From CAYVGO01 sp964450725 (GTDB lineage Bacteria > Bacteroidota > Bacteroidia > Bacteroidales > UBA932): 58,307 nt of DNA. The stretch lies in the NCBI GenBank assembly GCA_964450725.1, contig CAYVGO010000008.1:1-58307 (forward strand), read 5' to 3'. The notes beneath the pieces are model-generated. The model searched no databases. It was not told where the DNA came from and worked only from the letters and a program-made list of their open reading frames with translations. A program made the translations under genes and the position numbers. This document shows positions 26,134 through 33,957 of the stretch, piece after piece (the first letter of the stretch is position 1; each line of letters starts with the position of its first letter).

Positions 26134-27351
26134 TCAAAACCCTAATTGATATTCCTTGATTTTTCGGTATAATGTTCGTTCCGAAATTCCTAATTCCTGT
26201 GCTGCCGTTTTACGATTACCATTATGATTTTCCAAAGCTCGACGTATAACATCTTTTTCGGTTTGAGAAAGTGATAAATTGTCATGTAGCAAAGTATAAT
26301 TATCGCAATCTAATACATCGGTTTTAGTAGAATTTATCTCGGCAGTATTGTCTTTTTTCTCAAAATTTTCCAACAGATTGATATTGGGCATCGTTTTGGT
26401 ATTTCCTTTTTGCTCAAGTTGTAATTGTAACATCATTTTTTTGAGTTCTGTAACATCTTTACGCATATCAAACAAAATTTTGTACATTAACTCTCTGTCA
26501 CTTAAAGTTGATGTTTCTGTATCGGAGTGGAAAAGCGACGATAAAACCGGAAGTTGTGTTGTCGTACTTTCCGGTAAGTAAGATTTTATTACATTGACCG
26601 GAATTAAACGTTCTTGCTCTATAGAAGAAATTTGTTCTGCTATATTTTTTAATTGACGAATGTTTCCCGGCCATCGATAATTCTCCAATACTTTTCGGGC
26701 ATCTTCGGTAAGTTGTATCGGAGGCATGCGGTACTTTTCGGCAAAATCATTGGTAAACCTTGAGAACAGTAAAAAAATATCTTCTTTACGTTCTCTTAAC
26801 GGCGGAATAAGAATTGGTACGCTGTTTAATCTGTAGTACAAATCTTCTCGAAACTTATTTTGCTCTATGGCTAAAGGTAGGTTGACATTAGTGGCGGCAA
26901 TCACCCGTACGTTGGTTTTTTGTATAGCACTTGAACCAACTTTGATAAACTCTCCGGTTTCCAATACTCGTAGTAGCCTTACTTGTGTAGAAAGGGGTAA
27001 CTCAGCAACTTCATCTAAAAAAAGAGTTCCTTTGTCTGCGACTTCAAAATAACCTTTTCTGTTTTCAAGTGCTCCGGTAAATGACCCCTTTTCATGTCCA
27101 AAAAGTTCAGAATCTATTGTTCCTTCGGGAATAGCACCGCAATTGAGGGCAAAATATTGTCCGTGTTTACGTGCTCCGAATTGATGAATAATTTTAGGAA
27201 ATACCTCTTTTCCCGTACCGCTTTCACCAGTAATCAATACCGATAAATCGGTTGAAGCAACTTGTCGTGCTACATCAATGGCTCTATGTAATAAAGATGA
27301 GTTACCGACAATGCCAAAGCGTTGTTTTATTTGTTGAATATCTACAGCCAT
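26134..27351 (-). CDS. Sigma-54-dependent transcriptional activator without receiver domain
   Basis: The 405-residue protein starts directly with the AAA+ sigma-54 activation domain: Walker A GESGTGKE near 39-46, the L1 loop EKGSFTGALENRKGYFE, Walker B GTLFLDEVAELP, the R-finger region FREDLYYRLN, and YRWPGNIRQLKN. A low-complexity linker follows, then a C-terminal Fis-type helix-turn-helix (HNGNRKTAAQELGISERTLYRKI). The L1 loop reads GSFTGA instead of GAFTGA. There is no N-terminal sensory domain, so control must come from partners or expression. In Bacteroidales such genes often sit next to envelope and Sec genes. Confidence 0.93.
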   Translation of the reverse strand: MAVDIQQIKQRFGIVGNSSLLHRAIDVARQVASTDLSVLITGESGTGKEVFPKIIHQFGARKHGQYFALNCGAIPEGTIDSELFGHEKGSFTGALENRKGYFEVADKGTLFLDEVAELPLSTQVRLLRVLETGEFIKVGSSAIQKTNVRVIAATNVNLPLAIEQNKFREDLYYRLNSVPILIPPLRERKEDIFLLFSRFTNDFAEKYRMPPIQLTEDARKVLENYRWPGNIRQLKNIAEQISSIEQERLIPVNVIKSYLPESTTTQLPVLSSLFHSDTETSTLSDRELMYKILFDMRKDVTELKKMMLQLQLEQKGNTKTMPNINLLENFEKKDNTAEINSTKTDVLDCDNYTLLHDNLSLSQTEKDVIRRALENHNGNRKTAAQELGISERTLYRKIKEYQLGF

Positions 27352-27363
27352 AATAAATAGAGA

Positions 27364-27855
27364 TTATTGTCCCGATACTCTGTATCGAAAATCGGTTTCT
27401 TGTGTAACGTGATAAGGTTTTAGTCTGTATTTTGCATTTTTTGCGGTTGGTAAACCTGTTAAAAGGTCATATTGTTGCTTGCAATTACGACAAACGGCAA
27501 TGGTTTTACTGTCAAATGTCAATGTTTGATTTTTAGCAATACATTCAGGTTGCGGACATGTGGCATCATAAGCAAACATATCGCTGTCATAAATATATCT
27601 AAACATCAGAATGCCATTTCGTTGGTAACCATATTGTCCTTTGCCAACTACAATACCGGTTAAAGAAGTTTGCAGGGCATTATAAGGAGATGTTGCAATG
27701 TCAAACGAAAAATCAAAAGATGCTGCCGGCAATTGCGGATATTCAAAGTCTGGAGAGCAATGACTACAAAAAATGACAACCGAAAGTAGGATCGTTTTGG
27801 ACAATAAACTTGTACAAATTGTCATTATTGATATGCGTTCAATTACTTTATCCAT
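27364..27855 (-). CDS. Rieske-like predicted lipoprotein
   Basis: A hydrophobic N-terminus with a nearby cysteine (LLSVVIFCSHCSPDF) suggests an exported lipoprotein. The body resembles the small Bacteroidota Rieske-like family (YDATCP, then CRNCKQQYDLLTGLPTAK, then LKPYHV), but the CxH ligand pairs of a true 2Fe-2S Rieske centre are missing. Instead there is CPQPEC and CRNC, four cysteines that could hold zinc or form disulfides. The chosen ATG overlaps the purL stop by 13 bp, which suggests translational coupling; a Met 10 codons later (27825) is an alternative. Function is unknown. Confidence 0.65.
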   Translation of the reverse strand: MDKVIERISIMTICTSLLSKTILLSVVIFCSHCSPDFEYPQLPAASFDFSFDIATSPYNALQTSLTGIVVGKGQYGYQRNGILMFRYIYDSDMFAYDATCPQPECIAKNQTLTFDSKTIAVCRNCKQQYDLLTGLPTAKNAKYRLKPYHVTQETDFRYRVSGQ

Positions 27856-30800
27856 ACTTTCGCTGCAAGAAACATTTCGACCCAAGGTGTAACATCGTCA
27901 TTCAAATGAATTAAGGGATAATGAGGAGAAGACCAGGGGTAAATAGAGCGCTCCGGATGCGGCATCATCGCTAAATGTCTTCCGTCTGCACTGCAAATAC
28001 CGGCGATAGATTTCTCACTGCCATTGGGATTTGCCGGATAATCCTGATAACCGTAATAGAGTGAGATTTGTTGACTGTTCCAAGTTTTGGGGAGTATAAA
28101 TTTACCTTCTCCGTGGGCTAACCAAATTCCCAAACGTGTACCAGTTAATTTTTGTAACAAAATACTGTTACTTTCAGGAATTTCTACATTCACAAACGCA
28201 CTTTCTAATTTATGAGAGTCATTATGGGTCATATAGGGAAATATGCCGTTTTCATTACCCAATACCTGTAAATAAGTCATCAATTGGCAACCGTTACACA
28301 CTCCAAGACTTAATGTATCTTGACGCTGGTAAAAGTTTCCGATTGCTTTTCGGGCAGTTTCGTTATAATTCAATACTCCAGCCCACCCTTTGGCAGAACC
28401 CAATACGTCTGAATTGGCAAACCCGCCGGTAAAAACAATGAAACGAATATCTTCCAAAGTCTCTTTTCCTGACGATAAATCGGTGGTATGTACATCTTTT
28501 ACATCAAATCCGGCCAGATGTAATGCCCACGCCATTTCTCGCTCTCCATTGGTACCCTTTTCCCTAATAATTGCCGCTTTAGGACGCTGGTTTTTATTAA
28601 CCATCGGCAATTTTCCGTCAAAGTGGTGAGGGAATTTAAAGTGTAATGGCTGATTTTTGTAGTTTTCATAACGCATTTTGGCATGTACTTCACCGGATTG
28701 TTTACGGTCTAACAAGTAAGAGGTTTGCATCCAAATATCACGCAAGTAATCTATATCTAATTTTAATTTATTTCCCTTGACAAAAAGTCTGGCAATGGGC
28801 TTTTCTATTACTTTCCCAATAATCTGAGTTTTGATGTTGTGTTTTGCGTAATGTTCCTGTGTGGCAATAATATCCTGCACTTGTATGACAATACCCGGAT
28901 TTTCGGCAAATAACAACAATGGTGAACTATCTTGCAAAACGTCAGAAAAATCTACTTCTATTCCTACGTTTTTATTCGGAAAACACATTTCTAAAACTGT
29001 AGTAATCAAACCGCCGCTTGAAATATCATGTCCGGACAAAATACGTTTTTCTGCTACCAATTTTTGTGTAGCTTCAAAAGCACGTTTTACATGGTCAGTA
29101 TTTTGAACTGTCGGCGTAACCCAGTCTGCCGTTCCTACAACTTGTGAATAGGCACTGCCGCCTAACTGTAAATCTGTACTTGAAAAATCAATATATAATA
29201 GCCCGGAATTGCTCACAGGTTGCAATGCCGGAGTTACGGTTTTGCGTACACTCTCAACTTCGGCAGCAGCAGAAATAATAACAGTTCCGGGTATAGAAAC
29301 CGTCATATTGTCAGGATATTTTTGGGTCATCGACAAAGAGTCTTTACCCGTGGGTACATTGATTTGTAATTCCTGACAAAACTTCGATAAACTTTCCACT
29401 GCGTGATACAATTTTGCATCTTCTCCTTTTTGTTTACAAGCCCACATCCAGTTTGCGCTTAAAGAAACTCCGTTTAATCCGTGTTTAAGATTAGCCCAAA
29501 CAATGTTGGTCAACGCTTTGGTTACGGCAATTTTTACCGAATTTTCAGGTTTTGTAACGGCTATACCCGGAGCGTGTCCGATAGCGGTAGCAATACCTGA
29601 CGGGTTTACCGAGTATTCTAAAGCCATTACTCCTAAGTTATTCAACGGCAACTGCAATTCTCCGACACATTGCTGTGTGGCAACTTTACCTGTTACAGAC
29701 CTATCCACCTTATTGGTTAGCCAATCTTTACAGGCAACAGATTCTAACTTTAGCACTTCGGGTAAAAATTTTTCAATCTGACTGAAGTTTGATGAGGCTA
29801 TTTTATTAAATACAAAAGGTCGCTCTTCAATACTGATTTGCGTATCCGTAATTTTTGTTTTCGGAGGATTGCCAAACAGGTCATCAATGGTTAAGTCTAT
29901 AGAAACTTCTTGTGTTTTTGGATTGTGTACTTTAATTTTATGGGTATCTGTTATTTTTCCGACGATATACATCGGCGCACGTTCGCGCTCGGCAATGCTT
30001 TGCAGTAAAGGTAAAGCCTCCGGTTTTATGATTAAACCCATACGTTCTTGACTTTCGTTGCCCATAATCTCTTTAGCCGACAATGAAGCATCGCCAATAG
30101 GTAAAGCCGTAATATCAATTTCACCGCCGGTTTTTTCCAACAGTTCCGACAAGCAGTTTAAATGTCCACCCGCACCATGGTCATGAATAGAAACAATGGG
30201 ATTGTTTGCCGATTCAGAAAAACTGCGAATAACATTGGCCACTCTTTTTTGCATTTCGGGATTAGAGCGCTGTACGGCATTAAGTTCTATGTTGGAAGTA
30301 TATTTACCGGTTTCAACACTGCTTACCGCACCGCCACCCATACCAATTCTGTAATTATCTCCACCCAAAACAATCACTAAATCTCCCTTTTGTGGTTCTT
30401 CTTTGAATGTATCTTGACTTTTGGCGTAACCAATTCCACCGGCAAGCATGATGACTTTGTCAAAAGCAAAGATTTTACCGTCCAATTCCTGTTCAAAAGT
30501 CAATAATGACCCTGTAATAAGCGGTTGCCCGAATTTATTTCCGAAATCACTGGCACCGTTGGAGGCTTTAATCAATACATCTTCCGGACTTTGGTAAAGC
30601 CAACTTCTGGCAGCAATATGTTCTTCGGCTTTCTTAATATTCCCATAAATTCTGGGATAAGAGGTAATATAAACCGCCGTACCGGCTAAAGGTAGAGAAC
30701 CTTTTCCTCCGGCTAACCTGTCTCTGATTTCTCCGCCGCTACCAGTCGCAGCTCCGTTAAAAGGCTCTACGGTGGTCGGGAAGTTATGCGTTTCTGCTTT

Positions 30801-31544
30801 TAAAGAGAGTACGGTTTCTATCGGCTTTTCTTGAAAATATGAAGGTTTATCTCCACTTTCTGGAGCAAACTGTGTAACGACAGGACCGGTAAGAAAAGCA
30901 CAGTTATCTGAATAAGCTGACACTACTTGGTTTTTGTTTTGTTTTGTAGTCTCCTTAATCCATTGAAACAAACTTTTACTTGCCGTTTGACCGTCAATTT
31001 CAAAAGTGCCGTTAAAGATTTTATGACGACAATGTTCGGAGTTAACTTGTGAGAATCCAAAAATTTCGGTGTCGGTCAGTTTACGTCCTATTTTTTGGGA
31101 AAGTTGTTCCAAGTATTTTATTTCATCTTCATTGAGGGCTAATCCTTCCGCAGTATTATACTCGGCAATATTATCAATATATAATATCGGAGCAGGAGTA
31201 GCACTCGGGGCAAATACTTTTTCATCTAAACGTTGGTAGATTTGCTGTAACAATGGGTCATACGAAGTACCCGGATTTGCTTTTTGGTAGCACTCTATGC
31301 GGGTAATCCCTGTAACTCCTGCATTTCGGGTGATTTCTACCGCATTGGTTGACCATGGAGTAATAGTAGAACTTCGAGGTCCTACAAATACAACATCTTT
31401 TTCTTCTACGGGGGATTCTGTTTTCTGTGCAGGTTGTTGATCAACAGCAAAAAGCCATTGCAGTTTTTGGAGAGTGTCGGCAGATAGTGGTGTTATACTT
31501 TCTACACCGTAATATAAATGAGCAGAATGAAAAAAAGTTACCAT
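27843..31544 (-). CDS. purL: Phosphoribosylformylglycinamidine synthase, single-chain
   Basis: The 1233-residue enzyme converts FGAR to FGAM in purine synthesis. The order is an N-terminal PurS-like domain, the two FGAM synthase halves (motifs SEHCRHKIFNG, KAETHNFPTTVEPFNGAATGSGGEIRD, GMGGGAVSS, HDHGAGGHLNC), and a C-terminal glutaminase domain with the Cys nucleophile in LGVCNGCQLM and the catalytic His/Glu near MMPHPERS. Length matches the one-polypeptide form. A -7 promoter box lies 16 bp upstream of the ATG. Confidence 0.97.
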   Translation of the reverse strand: MVTFFHSAHLYYGVESITPLSADTLQKLQWLFAVDQQPAQKTESPVEEKDVVFVGPRSSTITPWSTNAVEITRNAGVTGITRIECYQKANPGTSYDPLLQQIYQRLDEKVFAPSATPAPILYIDNIAEYNTAEGLALNEDEIKYLEQLSQKIGRKLTDTEIFGFSQVNSEHCRHKIFNGTFEIDGQTASKSLFQWIKETTKQNKNQVVSAYSDNCAFLTGPVVTQFAPESGDKPSYFQEKPIETVLSLKAETHNFPTTVEPFNGAATGSGGEIRDRLAGGKGSLPLAGTAVYITSYPRIYGNIKKAEEHIAARSWLYQSPEDVLIKASNGASDFGNKFGQPLITGSLLTFEQELDGKIFAFDKVIMLAGGIGYAKSQDTFKEEPQKGDLVIVLGGDNYRIGMGGGAVSSVETGKYTSNIELNAVQRSNPEMQKRVANVIRSFSESANNPIVSIHDHGAGGHLNCLSELLEKTGGEIDITALPIGDASLSAKEIMGNESQERMGLIIKPEALPLLQSIAERERAPMYIVGKITDTHKIKVHNPKTQEVSIDLTIDDLFGNPPKTKITDTQISIEERPFVFNKIASSNFSQIEKFLPEVLKLESVACKDWLTNKVDRSVTGKVATQQCVGELQLPLNNLGVMALEYSVNPSGIATAIGHAPGIAVTKPENSVKIAVTKALTNIVWANLKHGLNGVSLSANWMWACKQKGEDAKLYHAVESLSKFCQELQINVPTGKDSLSMTQKYPDNMTVSIPGTVIISAAAEVESVRKTVTPALQPVSNSGLLYIDFSSTDLQLGGSAYSQVVGTADWVTPTVQNTDHVKRAFEATQKLVAEKRILSGHDISSGGLITTVLEMCFPNKNVGIEVDFSDVLQDSSPLLLFAENPGIVIQVQDIIATQEHYAKHNIKTQIIGKVIEKPIARLFVKGNKLKLDIDYLRDIWMQTSYLLDRKQSGEVHAKMRYENYKNQPLHFKFPHHFDGKLPMVNKNQRPKAAIIREKGTNGEREMAWALHLAGFDVKDVHTTDLSSGKETLEDIRFIVFTGGFANSDVLGSAKGWAGVLNYNETARKAIGNFYQRQDTLSLGVCNGCQLMTYLQVLGNENGIFPYMTHNDSHKLESAFVNVEIPESNSILLQKLTGTRLGIWLAHGEGKFILPKTWNSQQISLYYGYQDYPANPNGSEKSIAGICSADGRHLAMMPHPERSIYPWSSPHYPLIHLNDDVTPWVEMFLAAKVWIK

Positions 31545-31559
31545 GAATTATTTTTTTTG

Positions 31560-31567
31560 CAAAGGTA
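31560..31567 (-). promoter_or_regulatory. -7 promoter box upstream of purL
   Basis: Minus-strand TACCTTTG matches the -7 consensus; a good -33 TTTG is not visible. Confidence 0.45.
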
Positions 31568-31664
31568 CATCAAAAGAAGGAAAGAATGAAAAAATGTAGA
31601 AAATGGACAGGGTAAAGACTTGAAGGTGAAATTACATTATTACATCCCAATAGAATTAGCAAAC

Positions 31665-32077
31665 CTAAGGTTGTAATAAACCCCAAATACCCATATAACG
31701 AAGTACAAATTCTACACCGGCATTATTATGTCCTAACATAGAAAGTTCTGTTAAAGTAGCATTTTTCCATTTTGTCGTTGCAATTGTAGCATTATCATAA
31801 GGTACAACATCGTCATTTAGGCTATGATAAAGATGTACCGGTACATTAGGAAGATCGTAATTGACAAGAGAGTTTTTCTCCAAGACTCCAACAAGTTTAA
31901 GAATATCTGGGTTTCCATTGAATGTTGGTGAGGCAAAAAAGTCTGGATGTAANNNNNNNNNNNNNNNNNNNNNNNNNNNNNNNNNNNNNNNNNNNNNNNN
32001 NNNNNNNNNNNNNNNNNNNNNNNNNNNNNNNNNNNNNNNNNNNNNNNNNNNNTAAAATTTAAAATAGATTTTTTCAT
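31665..32077 (-). CDS. Alpha/beta-hydrolase, interrupted by an assembly gap
   Basis: The visible C-terminal part (31952 down to 31665) is an alpha/beta-hydrolase end. It has the acid-bearing HLYHSLNDDVVPY and the histidine in LSMLGHNNAG, typical of Bacteroidota secreted lipase/esterase-like proteins. The N-terminal piece before the gap (MKKSILNF at 32077) looks like the beginning of a signal peptide. The 100 N residues between them are a placeholder, so most of the gene including the nucleophile serine is missing from this assembly. Continuity across the gap is assumed. Confidence 0.55.
31953..32052. other. Assembly gap (100 N)
   Basis: Exactly 100 N residues, a conventional placeholder for a gap of unknown size inside the hydrolase gene. 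Confidence 0.95.
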
Positions 32078-32132
32078 TGCCCAGTATTGTCTCTGTACAT
32101 TTTGAATTATTGTGTATGTAGAAGAATATTAT

Positions 32133-33225
32133 TTATGTTGTTTTTCCAAACTCCATAAGGTAACTTTTAATAAACCCTTCGATTTCTCCATCTAACACGG
32201 CTTGAGTATCAGATGTTTCATACTGAGTTCTATGGTCTTTGACCATTTTATAAGGATGTAAAACGTAACTCCGAATTTGAGACCCCCACTCTATCTTCTT
32301 CTTTTTCCCCTCAACTTCTGCTTGTAATTCCCTGCGTTTTGCCAATTCAAGTTCATATAAATGAGACTTGAGCAACTGCATGGCTTTTTCTTTATTTTGT
32401 AACTGTGAACGAGTTTCAGTATTTTCAATCACAATACCTGTAGGAATGTGATATAATCGCACTCCGGTTTCTACTTTATTAACATTTTGCCCGCCGGCTC
32501 CTGATGATCTGTAAGTATCCCACTTAATATCTCCTGTATTGACAGTAATATCGATGGTATCGTCAACTAAAGGCGTTACAAATACAGAAGCAAAAGTTGT
32601 TTGGCGTTTTCCCTGTGCATTAAATGGAGAAATTCTCACCAATCGATGAACTCCGGTTTCGCTTTTTAAAAATCCGTAAGCATAAGTGCCCGTAATTTCT
32701 AAGGTTGCAGACTTTATTCCTGCTTCATCTCCGGGTTGTAAATCTACAATTTTACAATCAAACTTATTTAATTCTGCCCACCTTGTGTACATTCTGAAAA
32801 GCATGTTTGCCCAATCTAAACTTTCTGTCCCGCCGGCACCCGAATTGATTTTTAAAATAGCACCCAAATTGTCGGCTTCTTCCTGCAACATATTGCGGAG
32901 TTCCAATTCTTCTAATCTTTTGATAACCAAAAGATATTGGGTATTTAATTCTTCTTCGCCAACTTCTTGTTGCTTAGCAAAGTCAAACAATACCTCCAAA
33001 TCTTCAACTTCACGGCTTAATGCTTTATAATGGTTACACCAGTATTCCAGTGCCGCAATTTCTTTGAGATGTACTTCTGCCTTTTCCTTATTTTCCCAAA
33101 AATCGGGTTGTAAGGTTTTTAATTTTGCTTCATCTAATGCTATTGTTTTACTTTCAATGTCAAAGATGTCTCCATAACGCTGCTCTGCGTTTCTGCAATT
33201 CTTTTAATTGCTCTATAGTAATCAT
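32133..33225 (-). CDS. prfB: Peptide chain release factor 2 with programmed +1 frameshift
   Basis: RF2 terminates translation at UGA and UAA. The downstream frame contains the peptidyl-hydrolase GGQ (SSGAGGQNVNKV) and the stop-codon-reading SPF (VRISPFNAQG). The true start is the ATG at 33225; 21 codons follow (MITIEQLKELQKRRAALWRHL) and reach CTT TGA at 33165-33160. Slipping +1 on CTT reads GAC and continues HLDIESK into the long frame, giving 363 residues, close to the E. coli length. A Shine-Dalgarno-like GGAG lies just upstream of the slip site. RF2 thereby limits its own synthesis. The SUI1 gene is upstream on the same strand. Confidence 0.95.
33159..33175 (-). promoter_or_regulatory. 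prfB autoregulatory frameshift site
   Basis: On the minus strand TGGAGACATCTTTGAC: a GGAG stimulator, slippery CTT (33165-33163), in-frame TGA (33162-33160) and the following C. The layout matches the E. coli RF2 frameshift signal. Confidence 0.92.
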
Positions 33226-33319
33226 GGTATGTTTAATATTAAAAATGATGAATGCGACTGAATTGTTCCTATTTATCGGTTCTAAGAAAGATTAAAGTTT
33301 ACTTTTTGAACAAAGAGTA

Positions 33320-33652
33320 TCACTTGACATTATATTTATGGCTTTGCAAATAATTGGTTACTTTATTACGCTGATCTCCCTGTATTAAAATTTCTCCGTC
33401 TTTTACACTCCCGCCCACACCGCAGTATTGCTTTAGTGCCTTACATAGCAGTTCTCTATCTTCATCATTACCAACAAACCCTTTCACAATTGTTACTTGC
33501 TTACCATTGCGACCTTTTTTGTCAATCAATACTCTGAGTTTCTGCTTTTCCGGTATTAATGTTTCTATATTCTCCACCTGCTCTGTTTCATACTCAAAAT
33601 CAGGATTGGTAGAGTACATAACCCCCAATCGTTGCTTCCAATCATTACTCAT
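33320..33652 (-). CDS. SUI1/eIF1-like translation factor (YciH family)
   Basis: This protein of about 110 residues has the SUI1 domain at its C-terminus: RVLIDKKGRNGKQVTIVKGF, then KALKQYCGVGGSVKDGEILIQGDQRNKVTNYL. YciH proteins resemble eukaryotic eIF1 and may influence start-codon selection, but their bacterial role is poorly known. The frame is open 14 codons further, but MSNDWKQRLG at 33652 is the natural start. It sits between initiator tRNA and prfB, all translation genes on the same strand. Confidence 0.9.
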   Translation of the reverse strand: MSNDWKQRLGVMYSTNPDFEYETEQVENIETLIPEKQKLRVLIDKKGRNGKQVTIVKGFVGNDEDRELLCKALKQYCGVGGSVKDGEILIQGDQRNKVTNYLQSHKYNVK

Positions 33653-33712
33653 AAAAAAGATAGATTTAATCTTAAAAAAAAAGACAAACACCAAAAGTAT
33701 TTGTCTATTGAG

Positions 33713-33785
<73 letters not shown>

Positions 33786-33816
33786 ATATATTGTATATTT
33801 TTGTAATAGTCTTTTG

Positions 33817-33848
33817 CAAAGGTAAATGATTAAGACTGTGAAATCAAA
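33817..33848 (-). promoter_or_regulatory. Bacteroidota-type promoter for tRNA-fMet
   Basis: On the minus strand TTTG (33845-33848), a 20-nt spacer and TACCTTTG (33817-33824). Confidence 0.8.
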
Positions 33849-33957
33849 TTAATCAGTACAATTTAACCTTTTCAAACGTTTATTTTGTATTTAAACTGCA
33901 AGTCAGACTTTTACCTGAACTTTGTAGTTCATTGGTAAAACCTATAACTTACGGCAA

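Noticed and set aside
32133..32999. Truncated prfB pseudogene
   Set aside because: The apparent loss of the N-terminus is explained by the CTT TGA C programmed frameshift; the fused product has full length.
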